Position numbers and translations under genes: made by a program. The notes under the pieces were generated by a model that saw nothing but the letters and a program-made list of their open reading frames with translations, did no database searches and was not told the origin of the DNA. From Bog-473 sp963766995 (GTDB lineage Bacteria; Actinomycetota; Acidimicrobiia; Acidimicrobiales; RAAP-2), in NCBI GenBank assembly GCA_963766995.1, contig CAVYCE010000001.1, positions 806,001 through 870,000 of the forward strand: DNA of 64,000 bases, written 5' to 3'. This document shows positions 26,714 to 35,266 of this stretch, one piece after another. Within the stretch, counting starts at the first letter, position 1, and each line of letters begins with the position of its first letter.

Positions 26714-27688
26714 TCACACCGAGCGACCGGTGAACGCCGCCAGCTTGGTCATGGAATCGGACTCAGCACCAACCGATACCTCGTCGGCAAAGCGATCCCC
26801 GTCACGCATGTCCGGTGACACCAGCCCATGGGCCAGTTCAAGAGCGTAGGCAGCCAGTGGCTCGTTCTCGGGCAGCGTCCGATCCGTGGCCTGGGCGAAG
26901 TCCCAGGCGTGCACCAGGAATTCCATGGTGATGATGCGCGAAGCGGTCTCGGCCGGCAGCTCACTTGCTCCGAATGGCACCATGCCTTCCAGACCACGTC
27001 GGTTCCACGCCTCCATGAGCGCTTGCGCGGCATCTGCCATCCGCTCTTCGAGGGTGCCGGACTCGCCGGGAACGACGGTCACTCCTGCCATGCCCGCCAG
27101 TCCCACGATGGATCCCATGAGGTGGTCGACCAACTGCTGCACGTCGTACTTGGCGCATGGGGTCTGGGCCGACATGTCGTCAGCCGACAGGTCGCGCAGC
27201 GCCCATTGGCAGAGCGACAACGCCCCCTCAGCGGCCGACAGATTGTCGTAGATGTCACCCTGAGGTCCCCAGTTGTTGTAGCCGGCATCCCCGTCGCGAC
27301 CAGCTCGAGCCAGGCGGTCGAGGAACTCGGTCCAACCGCCCTCGTGGCCCCTCTCCTGGTCCTCGTCAGGCAGGCCGCTGTGGGCCAGCGTGACCTGCGT
27401 GCCGCCATCGCTCGGCTCGAGGGTGATCGTCACCGTGCTCGCACCAGGCGGCACGACATCGCTGCCTTCCCAGCCCCAGGTGAAGACCACACGCTTGCCG
27501 GGCTCCACCTCGGTGAAAGTGCCGCTGGCGTGCTGCCCTGGCACCACCGTCCAGCGGTAGTCACCACCGGCCCGAAGCTCCATGCGGAGCGTGACGGCGA
27601 ACCAACGGCGCATCCGTTCTGGCTCGGTGATAAGAGCAAAGGTCTGGTCGGCGTCCAATGGAACGAGTACTGACTTCTCAATCGTCAT
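26714..27688 (-). CDS. SRPBCC (AHSA1-like) and MDMPI N-domain fusion protein
   Basis: This 324-residue protein has two domains. Residues 1-140 are an AHSA1/SRPBCC hydrophobic-ligand fold (opening TIEKSVLVPLDADQTFALIT, with the closing GWTEFLDRL helix). Residues 150-324 are a DinB-like MDMPI (TIGR03086-type) domain with VQQLVDHLMGSIVGL and MEFLVHAWDFAQATD. Each domain is common alone beside ArsR genes in Actinobacteria; their union in one chain is less usual and suggests ligand capture coupled to a thiol-dependent or metal-dependent step. Start ATG 27688 has an AGAGGAAA site and overlaps the ArsR stop by 11 bases, so it is translated with the ArsR protein and presumably controlled by it. Function remains inferred. 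Confidence 0.85.
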   Translation of the reverse strand: MTIEKSVLVPLDADQTFALITEPERMRRWFAVTLRMELRAGGDYRWTVVPGQHASGTFTEVEPGKRVVFTWGWEGSDVVPPGASTVTITLEPSDGGTQVTLAHSGLPDEDQERGHEGGWTEFLDRLARAGRDGDAGYNNWGPQGDIYDNLSAAEGALSLCQWALRDLSADDMSAQTPCAKYDVQQLVDHLMGSIVGLAGMAGVTVVPGESGTLEERMADAAQALMEAWNRRGLEGMVPFGASELPAETASRIITMEFLVHAWDFAQATDRTLPENEPLAAYALELAHGLVSPDMRDGDRFADEVSVGAESDSMTKLAAFTGRSV

Positions 27689-27992
27689 CGGTGTTTCCTC
27701 TCTCTGTTGGTGTCGAAGCAACGAGTTGCTCCAGTTCCGTGGTCCAAAACGAATCGAGCGCCGATCGCAATGTGCTTAGCCCGACGGGATTCAACCGGTA
27801 GAAGCGGTACTTGCCGTCCCGCCGTACCTCGACCAGATTCGCCTCGGCCAGCACCCCCAAGTGCTGCGACACGGCGGGTCGGGTCACCGTGAAGTGCGAT
27901 GCCAACTCGGTCACCGACAGCTCGCCCTGACGCAGCAATTCCAGGATTCGCCGCCGGTTGGGGTCGGCCATGGCGGCAATCACATCGGGCAT
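27678..27992 (-). CDS. ArsR-family transcriptional regulator
   Basis: A compact 104-residue winged-helix repressor: ADPNRRRILELLRQGELSVTELA, then the recognition helix region TRPAVSQHLGVL and the wing RRDGKYRFYRL. It lacks the CxC metal motif of ArsR/SmtB sensors, as do many ArsR proteins paired with SRPBCC genes, so the inducer is probably not a metal. It overlaps the downstream SRPBCC-MDMPI gene, and a perfect palindrome lies 8 bases upstream of its start, which indicates autoregulation. Confidence 0.9.
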   Translation of the reverse strand: MPDVIAAMADPNRRRILELLRQGELSVTELASHFTVTRPAVSQHLGVLAEANLVEVRRDGKYRFYRLNPVGLSTLRSALDSFWTTELEQLVASTPTERGNTDDD

Positions 27993-28000
27993 CGAACTTC

Positions 28001-28020
28001 ATGTTAGTAGAAACTAACAT
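28001..28020. promoter_or_regulatory. ArsR operator palindrome ATGTTAGT-N4-ACTAACAT
   Basis: A perfect 8-bp inverted repeat with a 4-base spacer lies 8 bases upstream of the ArsR start codon, between it and the end of the upstream hydrolase gene. ArsR repressors bind such AT-rich palindromes at their own promoters. The position suggests autorepression of the ArsR/SRPBCC-MDMPI pair. Confidence 0.7.
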
Positions 28021-28046
28021 GTTCTGCACGACATGCAAGTGCCTAG

Positions 28047-28808
28047 CTAGAAAAAGCGGGCCATGGTGGCGGTGAGACATTCAAAAGCCAGCCCATGGCC
28101 GGCAATGACCTCCATATGTCCGATTCCCGGGAGCGGGACATAGGTGGCGTCGTCGCCCATTGAGAGAGCCAACTCCACGTAGTCGGCGCTCAACCAGGCC
28201 GGCACCACGTCATCGGAGAGCCCGTGCACCAGGACCTGTTGGACGCCGATCGGGAGCAAGGCGGCCGGCGACGCCAAGCCATAGGCCTCGGCACACATCT
28301 CGGGTTCCCCGCCCATGAGCGCCTGCACCGATCCCCCGCCGACACCACGGTGCGCCGCAGCCGTCAGATCGACCACGCCGGCCAGCGACACGGCCGCTCG
28401 GGGTCGCACCACCGGTGCGCTCTCGCCTGCGTTATCGGTGCGACGATCCCCGGCCGCCCAGAGGGCCAGGTGACCACCGGCCGAATGACCGCACGTGACG
28501 ACACGTGCGAGATCCACCCCATCAAGGCCGGCCAACGCGTCAATTGCACCAGAGACGTCGCTACAGGTGGTGGGCCAGCCTCCCCCAGCCAATGCGCCAA
28601 CTCGGCGGTACTCCACGTTGTACGCCCCCCACCCCTGAGCCACCACCGCCTCGGCCATCTCGTGCATCAACGACTTGCCATAGTGCTGGCGCCAGAATCC
28701 ACCGTGAATGAGCACCACGACGGGCACGAGGCCGAACACACCCTCTGGTCGCCACATCTCGGCCACCTGCGATCGATGTGGCCCGTAGCGGATGGTCTGG
28801 TAGCCCAC
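28047..28808 (-). CDS. Alpha/beta hydrolase (BD-FAE/acetylesterase-like)
   Basis: A 253-residue alpha/beta hydrolase with an oxyanion motif HGGFW (about residue 30), nucleophile GHSAGG (about 110) and C-terminal GIGHMEV His region. HGG plus GxSAGG is typical of the HSL-like or BD-FAE esterase group. The start is taken at GTG 28808; a TTG at 28814 overlaps the stop of the upstream acyltransferase gene. A longer frame to 29066 merely runs antisense through that gene. It is the last gene of a tight operon with the acyltransferase (2-base gap) and quinone oxidoreductase. Confidence 0.8.
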   Translation of the reverse strand: MGYQTIRYGPHRSQVAEMWRPEGVFGLVPVVVLIHGGFWRQHYGKSLMHEMAEAVVAQGWGAYNVEYRRVGALAGGGWPTTCSDVSGAIDALAGLDGVDLARVVTCGHSAGGHLALWAAGDRRTDNAGESAPVVRPRAAVSLAGVVDLTAAAHRGVGGGSVQALMGGEPEMCAEAYGLASPAALLPIGVQQVLVHGLSDDVVPAWLSADYVELALSMGDDATYVPLPGIGHMEVIAGHGLAFECLTATMARFF

Positions 28809-28810
28809 GG

Positions 28811-30103
28811 TCAAAGACAAAGCCGTGCGGCATCGACAAAGGCGCGACGGTGCGCCACCACACTCGTAAGGACAGCGCGGCGGTTGGAGACCGTCCGATA
28901 GCCCTCGAGCAGTCCGCCGATTCGTTTGATGCGCTCCCCCAAGCGCACCGTGACATAGCCGCACACGGGCAAGGCCAATGAGACGACCAATCCGGCTACG
29001 ACGCCCTCGGCCCGACCGACGAAGTAACCGGCAATGGCGTACACCAGGACAAACGCGGCAAAACACCCGAGTAATTTCACGGTCGCTTTGATCCCCTCAT
29101 TGGGCGGCTTCTTGGCCACCTGCTTGACCAGCTGGAATGGAACGACGTGGGCGGCCACCCCGACGACGGCAAAGGGGAGTGCGCCCAACACCTTGAGCAA
29201 CGACCACAAGAGCGAGAGGCGCAGCCGACCGCGTGAGTAGTTGGCCACGACCTGCGCATCGGTAAGCCCCAGGAGTCGCAACTCACGGTCGTACACGTTG
29301 AAGCAGTCCGACATCGACTGGAGATCCGTGGCCTCGGCCAGGCGATCGACGACTTCGGTTCGATCCGAGAGCGACACTTCTTCCAGGGTCGGAGCGCCCG
29401 GAGTCCTTACCAACACGTCAGCCATGGCGGTCAGTCGCTCCGCATGGGCCCACGACACGAACGTGGGACTGACCTCGACCAATTGCGCTGCCACGTCCTC
29501 GGTGAATTGGCGCACGACCTCATGGCTGTCGCGTCGGTAGGCGTCGGCCCAGGTATCGATACCAACCGGTGCGGCCACCCGCACCAACGCTCTAGATCGG
29601 AAACGCGCCTTGTTGTCGTAGGTGAGGCCCACTGCCACCACGACCACGTTGTCGACTCCGCCATCAATGCCGGCTTCCAAAGCAATGCGCGCCGCTCCGG
29701 TTTTGAGCGGCTGCAGTGATGGCTCATTGTGGCTAATTCCCTCGGGAAACAGCGCGACGAGCCCGCGACGAGACAGGATGTCCCGGGAGGCCGAGAAGGC
29801 CGAGGTGTTTTGATCCCCCGCTGCTCCGTCAATGGCCCGATACACCGGGATCACGCCGGCCAACTTCAGGAAGGGCCACAGCGGTGCGATCTTAAAGAGG
29901 GTGGACTTGCCCAGGAAGCGGGGATAGCGCCGCAACGTGGCGATCAGCAATAGCCCGTCCACCAGACCGTTCAAGTGATTGGCCACCAGGACTATCGGCA
30001 CCCCGTCGGGCAAAGCCTCGCCGCCAAGCTCAACCTGACGAAAGAAGACCCGTACGAGCACGCGGGCCAACAGGGCCATTGCCGTGTCGGCCAGTCGGCG
30101 CAT
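28811..30103 (-). CDS. PlsC-like acyltransferase with C-terminal membrane domain
   Basis: A 430-residue protein. The N-terminal PlsC/LPLAT domain (residues 10-220) has NHLNGLVDG, the first acyltransferase block (with five rather than four residues between His and Asp, as in the GPAT-like NHPNGLLD group), and FPEGISHNEP as the third block. The last ~130 residues contain membrane helices. It probably esterifies glycerol-phosphate or another lipid acceptor at the membrane. It sits between the quinone oxidoreductase (12-base gap) and an alpha/beta hydrolase (2-base gap), which suggests a lipid-remodelling operon. Confidence 0.82.
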   Translation of the reverse strand: MRRLADTAMALLARVLVRVFFRQVELGGEALPDGVPIVLVANHLNGLVDGLLLIATLRRYPRFLGKSTLFKIAPLWPFLKLAGVIPVYRAIDGAAGDQNTSAFSASRDILSRRGLVALFPEGISHNEPSLQPLKTGAARIALEAGIDGGVDNVVVVAVGLTYDNKARFRSRALVRVAAPVGIDTWADAYRRDSHEVVRQFTEDVAAQLVEVSPTFVSWAHAERLTAMADVLVRTPGAPTLEEVSLSDRTEVVDRLAEATDLQSMSDCFNVYDRELRLLGLTDAQVVANYSRGRLRLSLLWSLLKVLGALPFAVVGVAAHVVPFQLVKQVAKKPPNEGIKATVKLLGCFAAFVLVYAIAGYFVGRAEGVVAGLVVSLALPVCGYVTVRLGERIKRIGGLLEGYRTVSNRRAVLTSVVAHRRAFVDAARLCL

Positions 30104-30115
30104 TGACGGCGATCG

Positions 30116-31084
30116 CTACGGCGTGAGAAGGACGCGGCCGAACGACTGCCGGCTCTCAATGTATTCGTGCGCCGCGGCGGCATCCGACAACGGGTAGGCC
30201 CGATCGATCACGACGCGTAGCTCTCCATTGGCGATCTGTTGGAGCAGGTCGGCAATCATGGGATAGGCGCGCGGAAACAGAAGGAGCTCGGCCCCTAAGA
30301 AGTACCCCGAGAGTGTCTGGTTGTTGGGTCGCATCCCAGAAATATCGAGGTGCTCGGCCGCGCTGCGCCCGGCATCTCCGACGGACACGCAGCGACCCCG
30401 ATAGGCCAGCGCATTGATGCTGCCCTGCAGCGTGACGCCACCCACGGAATCAACGATGACGTCAACGCCCCGACCGTCGGTGAGACGGCGAGCCTCGGCC
30501 ACGAAATCACCCTTGGCGTAGTTGATTCCCTCGTCGAGACCGAGTTCCTTCAGGCGTTCTAATTTCTCATCACTCGAAGCAGTGGCAAAGACCCGAGCAC
30601 CCGCCCGTTTGGCCAGTTGGATGGCGGCAATCCCCACCCCACCTGCTCCGGCGTGGATCAGCGCGGTCTCGCCCTCCACCAGGTGTCCGAACTCAAACAG
30701 GCAGTCGGCTGCCGTACCCCAGGGAACCGGCACACACGCTGCTTCATCGGTCGAGAGGCCATCGGGGATGCGCCAGGCGAAAGAGGACGGCACGGCACGC
30801 AGCTCGGCGTGTGAGCCATCGATACCCACGGTGACGACCCGATCGCCCACGGCGAAACCTGAGACCGCATCGCCAGCCTGAATCACCGTGCCGGCGGCCT
30901 GATAGCCCACGATGTGCGGCGTGGCGCCAACGTCACCCCCCAACCGGTTGAGCGTGTCGCCACCTTCGATGCTGACAGCTTCGACCTTGACCAAAATATC
31001 GTTGGCTCCGGCCACCGGGTCGGGCACATCCTCATAGCGAAAGACGTCTGGCGCCCCCGTCTCGTAATACACCGCTGCCTTCAC
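30116..31084 (-). CDS. Zinc-independent quinone oxidoreductase (medium-chain dehydrogenase)
   Basis: A 322-residue MDR-superfamily enzyme. It has the GYQAAGTVIQAGDAV entry strand and the nucleotide-binding GAGGVGIAAIQLAKRAGA near residue 145, but no cluster of zinc-binding cysteines. This matches NADPH:quinone reductases (Qor-like) or zeta-crystallin. The residue after the second Rossmann strand is Ser (ATASSDEK), consistent with NADPH. It is the first gene of the operon and is divergent from the DUF3445 gene, with 23 bases between starts. Confidence 0.85.
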   Translation of the reverse strand: MKAAVYYETGAPDVFRYEDVPDPVAGANDILVKVEAVSIEGGDTLNRLGGDVGATPHIVGYQAAGTVIQAGDAVSGFAVGDRVVTVGIDGSHAELRAVPSSFAWRIPDGLSTDEAACVPVPWGTAADCLFEFGHLVEGETALIHAGAGGVGIAAIQLAKRAGARVFATASSDEKLERLKELGLDEGINYAKGDFVAEARRLTDGRGVDVIVDSVGGVTLQGSINALAYRGRCVSVGDAGRSAAEHLDISGMRPNNQTLSGYFLGAELLLFPRAYPMIADLLQQIANGELRVVIDRAYPLSDAAAAHEYIESRQSFGRVLLTP

Positions 31085-31107
31085 TGTTGGCGTCCCCCTT
31101 GACTCGA

Positions 31108-32115
31108 ATGCGTCGCCCTTGTTCTAGTGGCCGCAGCTCTCGGCCGTTCATTCTGGGCGATCTGGTGCCTACATCCCCCCGAGCCGACGAATACGGTGTG
31201 GCCACGGAAGACGACCGCTTCTCATCGACCGCTCTGTTGCAGCGCTACGCCCCTCGACCCGAGGACTATCAGACGACTGTGGCCCCGAACTGGATTGACG
31301 AAATTGATCTGTCGCCTGCGCCACCCCATCTCCGAATGGGTACCCGGTCATTGCACCCCGACCAATGGCTCCTGCCAGACCACTGGCAGGAAAGCGAGTG
31401 CGCGCTTCGCCGCCGACTCCTGGCCGAACAACGAGATTCAGTGTTGGCCTGTACGACGTACGCAGAGGCCGCAGCGGTGGAGACCGAGCACCTTGTGGTG
31501 CATTCGATGGCCCGAGAGAGCACAACGACGTCGGGTGAGTCACACCCTCTCGCTCGTGCCGGTGCCCAAATTCAAGAGGATCTCTGCCTCATGGTGCACC
31601 ATGACGGGGCTTGGCGCCTAGAAGGTGCCGTGCTGTGTTTTCCGAGTCTGTGGGTGCTGGCCGACAAGCTCGGCCAGCCGATGTCGCTGGTCCACGCTCC
31701 GGTGCAGTACTACTCAGATGAGCTGAGCTCTCGGGTGGATACTTTCTTTGATCGCCTGACACCTGCTCGCATGGTGTGGCGCCGGAATTTCTCGCTGTGG
31801 CCGACCCTGTTGCTGTGGGTGCCCTGTCGGTCGCTGCCAACCGAGCTGGACGATTTGTCATGGTGCGATGACGGTGCTCCCGATCTGTGGATACGCAGTG
31901 AGCGCCAAACGCTCCGTCGACTCCCCGAGAGTGGCGCCATCCTCTTCACCATTCGGACGCAGATGACCCCAGTCTCGGTACTCAGGTCTCGCCCCGATCG
32001 AGCCTCGGACATGGCAGCGTGGCTAGCGTCACCCAATGGCGCCGAACGACGCGTGCAGATGGGTCAGGCCGCAGATTCGTTCCTTCATTGGCTGCACAGC
32101 ATCACCTCAAGGTGA
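31108..32115 (+). CDS. DUF3445 heme-dependent oxidative N-demethylase-like protein
   Basis: A protein of about 335 residues that fits DUF3445: AxRLEGAVLCFPSLWVLADKLGQP, EDLCLMV, RRNFSLWPTLL and WIRSERQTLRRLPESGAILFTIRT are highly characteristic. The founding member is the heme alpha subunit of a Pseudomonas enzyme that oxidatively demethylates secondary amines with a flavin/ferredoxin reductase partner. No such partner is adjacent here; the nearest redox genes are the divergent quinone reductase and the P450 ferredoxin at 35267. The start is uncertain: ATG 31108 was chosen, but GTG 31165 or 31198 would better match domain borders. Confidence 0.8.
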   Translation: MRRPCSSGRSSRPFILGDLVPTSPRADEYGVATEDDRFSSTALLQRYAPRPEDYQTTVAPNWIDEIDLSPAPPHLRMGTRSLHPDQWLLPDHWQESECALRRRLLAEQRDSVLACTTYAEAAAVETEHLVVHSMARESTTTSGESHPLARAGAQIQEDLCLMVHHDGAWRLEGAVLCFPSLWVLADKLGQPMSLVHAPVQYYSDELSSRVDTFFDRLTPARMVWRRNFSLWPTLLLWVPCRSLPTELDDLSWCDDGAPDLWIRSERQTLRRLPESGAILFTIRTQMTPVSVLRSRPDRASDMAAWLASPNGAERRVQMGQAADSFLHWLHSITSR

Positions 32116-32126
32116 CCTAACAGCAG

Positions 32127-32738
32127 CTAGCGATTCGCCCTTAACCCGTCACACACGATGGGCAACATGTCACATGGAGCCGCCGAGTTTGGATGGTCAC
32201 CGGCCATGCACGTCGCTCCCACCAAGGAAAACACCACGTCCGCAGTCACATCAGTTCGGACGGCTCCCGCGTCCTGCGCGGCGCGCAGCAAGTCACCGAT
32301 GCCCTCTTGCAGTTTCTGCTTGGTGTCACCGACAGCCTCGTCGAACTCGATGCCGGCGCCGGCCAAAGCTTGAATCAAGTCGCGCTTCGACGAGCTCTCG
32401 CCCACGAGATGCTCAAGAAATCCGAAGAAGGCACCACCGGGATCATCTGAATGAAGATGGGTCCGTGCTTCGTCGGCCAACGCATTGAGCCGCTCCTCCA
32501 GAATGGCGATGAGGAGCTTTTCTTTGGTCGGAAAGTGTCGATAGAGAGTGCCGACTCCGACACCTGCCTTCTCGGCGATGACGTCCACCGGCACCGACAC
32601 ACCCTCGGCGGCGAACACCACTTCAGCGGCCTCAAGTAGGCGTGCCCTGTTCCTGAGCGCGTCAGCTCGCAGGGGACGCTCGGTCACCCCATCTTCAACG
32701 GCCACAACCTTTGGCACCACGAATTCCATCCTCCCCAT
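32127..32738 (-). CDS. TetR-family regulator of the adjacent MFS exporter
   Basis: A TetR protein of about 203 residues. The HTH region (about 15-60) has RARLLEAAEVVFAAEG and VDVIAEKAGVGVGTLYRHFPTKEKLL, followed by a variable ligand domain. The ATG at 32738 overlaps the -35 box of the divergent exporter promoter; ATG 32729 would have a GGGGAGG site but with no spacing. It ends 11 bases from the convergent DUF3445 stop. A perfect palindrome sits in the spacer of the exporter promoter, so it almost certainly represses that gene and itself. The inducer should be a substrate of the exporter. Confidence 0.88.
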   Translation of the reverse strand: MGRMEFVVPKVVAVEDGVTERPLRADALRNRARLLEAAEVVFAAEGVSVPVDVIAEKAGVGVGTLYRHFPTKEKLLIAILEERLNALADEARTHLHSDDPGGAFFGFLEHLVGESSSKRDLIQALAGAGIEFDEAVGDTKQKLQEGIGDLLRAAQDAGAVRTDVTADVVFSLVGATCMAGDHPNSAAPCDMLPIVCDGLRANR

Positions 32739-32767
32739 TGACAAACGGAACCTTAGTTCCGTATAGT
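32738..32767 (+). promoter_or_regulatory. Sigma-70 type promoter TTGACA-N18-TATAGT of the MFS exporter
   Basis: The -35 box at 32738-32743 matches consensus exactly, the -10 box at 32762-32767 has four of six consensus bases, and the 18-base spacer is near-optimal. Transcription would begin near 32774-32776 and leave an 80-base leader before the MFS start. The promoter overlaps the start of the divergent TetR gene. Confidence 0.75.
32746..32761. promoter_or_regulatory. TetR operator in the promoter spacer: CGGAAC-N4-GTTCCG
   Basis: A perfect 6-bp inverted repeat with a 4-base spacer fills most of the stretch between the -35 and -10 boxes. Binding there would block RNA polymerase, the textbook TetR mechanism. 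A further GGAAC half-site lies just downstream, near 32773. Confidence 0.75.
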
Positions 32768-32855
32768 CTAAGTGGAACCAGTACTCCGATTGTAGGCCAC
32801 AGAAGCCCGCAAAGCGAGTCCTGGGCACGAAAAACCGAGGAATTCAGGAGAAACG

Positions 32856-34343
32856 ATGACTGCCACACTCGACCGGCCCATATTTGAAATCGAAGAACAG
32901 CCGGCACAAGACCCGAAGCGATTTCGGGCGCTGGCCGTCATCGCCGTGGCCCAACTCATGGTCGTGCTCGACGCCTCGGTGGTGATCATCGCCCTGCCCT
33001 CCGCACAGCGCTCCTTGCACATCTCGACCGCCAATCGGCAGTGGATGCTGACGGCTTACACCTTGGCCTTCGCCGGGCTTCTGCTTCTCGGTGGGCGCAT
33101 CGCCGACTATCTCGGTCGCAAGCGGATGTTCATCATCAGCCTGATCGGGTTCGCCGGTGCCTCCGCTCTCGGTGGCCTGGCCCCGAACTCCGCCATGCTC
33201 TTCAGCGCTCGCGCCCTTCAGGGTGCGTTCGCCGCCGTGATGGCACCCTCAGCTCTGTCGTTGCTGACGGTGGCCTTCACTGAGGCCAAGGAGCGAGCAC
33301 GCGCCTTCGCCGTCTATGGCGGTATCGCCGGTGGTGGCGCGGCCATCGGACTGATTTTGGGCGGCGCACTGACCCAGTACGCCTCATGGCGCTGGACCCT
33401 GCTCATCAACGTGCCAATCGCCATCGTCGCAGCCATTGCCGCCACTCGCTATGTGACCGAGAGCCGTAGTCCGGTTCGCCACGGTTACGACATTCCAGGC
33501 GCACTCACTGTGACTGGAGGATTGCTGGCTCTCGTCTATGGCTTCACCAAGGCCGGCCTCGACGGTTGGTCGTCCTCAACGACATTGGGATTGTTCGCCA
33601 TCGCGGCCGTCCTCCTGTCGCTCTTCGTGGTCATTGAGCAGCGGGTGGCGCATCCATTGCTTCCCTTGCGCATAATCCTGGACCGCAACCGTGGGGGTGC
33701 GTTCCTCAGCTCGCTTCTGGTCGGCGTGGCCATGTTGGGCACCTTCCTTTCGCTCACCTACTACTTCCAGGGCACGCTCCACTATTCCGCCATGAAGAGC
33801 GGCTTCGCCTTCGTGCCCTTCTCCATGGGCATCATCACCGGGGCCACCTTGGCCAGCCGCTTTCTCCCTCGCTTTGGACCCCGCGCCGTCATGATGGGCG
33901 GGCTGACGTTGGGTGCCATTGGTTTGGGCTTGTTCACCACCATTCACGTGCTGTCGTCGTATGTGACCAGTGTGCTGCCAGCAGAAATCATCGTGAGTCT
34001 TGGTATGGGACTGTCGTTCGTGACCATGAGCAGCACGTCGTTGTTCGGCGTGCACCCCGAAGACGCCGGTGTTGCCAGTGCCTTGGTCAACGCCACCCAA
34101 CAGACGGGAAGTTCACTCGGCGCCGCGCTCATCAATACCATCGCCACCTCGGCCACGGTGTCCTACTTGACCAGTCATGGGACGTCTCCGGCGGCGCAGG
34201 CGGCGGGAGCGGTGCACGGCTACACCACTGCCTTTCTGTTCAGCGCCTTCGTGCTGGCTGCCGCGGCGGTGACTTCCTTTACCTTGATCCGTACGCCGAA
34301 GGACACGATGGAACTCTCGGAACTGGCCGTCCCTGTTCTGTAG
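32856..34343 (+). CDS. MFS drug exporter of the DHA2 (14-helix) family
   Basis: A 495-residue transporter with about 14 membrane helices. Motif A (GGRIADYLGRKRMFII), motif C (AGGGAAIGLILGGALTQYASWRW) and the first-helix motif VVLDASVVIIALPSAQRSL place it in the EmrB/QacA DHA2 group of drug:H+ antiporters. The ATG at 32856 follows an AGGAG site at seven bases. It is divergent from, and apparently repressed by, the TetR gene next to it. The substrate is unknown; efflux of a toxic hydrophobic compound is the family role. Confidence 0.92.
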   Translation: MTATLDRPIFEIEEQPAQDPKRFRALAVIAVAQLMVVLDASVVIIALPSAQRSLHISTANRQWMLTAYTLAFAGLLLLGGRIADYLGRKRMFIISLIGFAGASALGGLAPNSAMLFSARALQGAFAAVMAPSALSLLTVAFTEAKERARAFAVYGGIAGGGAAIGLILGGALTQYASWRWTLLINVPIAIVAAIAATRYVTESRSPVRHGYDIPGALTVTGGLLALVYGFTKAGLDGWSSSTTLGLFAIAAVLLSLFVVIEQRVAHPLLPLRIILDRNRGGAFLSSLLVGVAMLGTFLSLTYYFQGTLHYSAMKSGFAFVPFSMGIITGATLASRFLPRFGPRAVMMGGLTLGAIGLGLFTTIHVLSSYVTSVLPAEIIVSLGMGLSFVTMSSTSLFGVHPEDAGVASALVNATQQTGSSLGAALINTIATSATVSYLTSHGTSPAAQAAGAVHGYTTAFLFSAFVLAAAAVTSFTLIRTPKDTMELSELAVPVL

Positions 34344-34346
34344 CGC

Positions 34347-35246
34347 TCAGCGCCGGTGTGGTTCGGAGTGATCCCAATCAGCCAGTAGGGCCCGTAAGGC
34401 AGTGAGGAGGAGGAGCGGTTGGTCCAACATGGCGTGGTGGCCCGCTTCGGGAATTTCGATGATGGGCGTCACCCGGCCCAGCCGTTCATACATGGACGCA
34501 CCGATGTCGGGTGTCACTAATCCACACTGGGAACGTAGCAAGGCCAACCGACAGTTCACTTCCGAGAGGTACGGCGCCGCGATGGAACGCATGCCCGCGC
34601 CGAATTGCTCGAAAATGCCACGATCGAACTTCCACTGCCAGCCCCCCTCCACCGCCTTGAGGGACCGGCGTGCCACCTCGTCCATGACGTAGTCGAGGTA
34701 ATGGTCCTGCGGAGGCACCGTGCGGAAATGCGCGATGGCGTCCTTGAGGTCGGGATAGGTGCGGGGACGACCGAACGCCTCGCGTAGGTGAAAGGCACTG
34801 ATTTCGGGGTCGAGTTCGGCCACAGGAGAGTCGCACACAATGACGGCCTCCACCTCGTCACGGTGGAGCGCGGCGGTGGCAATGGTGACGAAACCACCCA
34901 TGCTGTGCCCGATGACGACGGGCAGACCATCAATACCGCCGTCGACCGCTACAGCCACGACCTCGTCGGTCCATTGTTCCAAGGCATAGACGTCACGATG
35001 TCCGCTGTCCCCATGCCCAGAGAGATCGAGCGCCAACACCCGGAACTCGTGCGCGAAAGTGGCGGCGATCGGTGCCCACCAGTGGGCATGCGCACCGCCT
35101 CCGTGCACAAACACCAACCCTCGCCGACCGCGCTCCCCCCAGGCCAGATAGTGAATGGAGGCTCCCGCCACGTCGACGAACTCATCCGTGAAAGGCACCG
35201 CCAGCGAGCGCGCGAACCAGTCCGGGCGTTCAGGTGATGCCGTCAT
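34347..35246 (-). CDS. Alpha/beta hydrolase
   Basis: A 299-residue hydrolase with HGGGAHAHWW near residue 50, nucleophile GHSMGG (about 115) and catalytic His in EAGHHAMLDQP near residue 275. It is the last gene of a P450/ferredoxin/hydrolase operon, 20 bases after the ferredoxin. It may act on an ester or epoxide-derived product of the P450, but the substrate is unknown. It converges on the MFS gene with a 3-base gap. Confidence 0.85.
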   Translation of the reverse strand: MTASPERPDWFARSLAVPFTDEFVDVAGASIHYLAWGERGRRGLVFVHGGGAHAHWWAPIAATFAHEFRVLALDLSGHGDSGHRDVYALEQWTDEVVAVAVDGGIDGLPVVIGHSMGGFVTIATAALHRDEVEAVIVCDSPVAELDPEISAFHLREAFGRPRTYPDLKDAIAHFRTVPPQDHYLDYVMDEVARRSLKAVEGGWQWKFDRGIFEQFGAGMRSIAAPYLSEVNCRLALLRSQCGLVTPDIGASMYERLGRVTPIIEIPEAGHHAMLDQPLLLLTALRALLADWDHSEPHRR

Positions 35247-35266
35247 CGCCCGATGCGCTCGACGCG

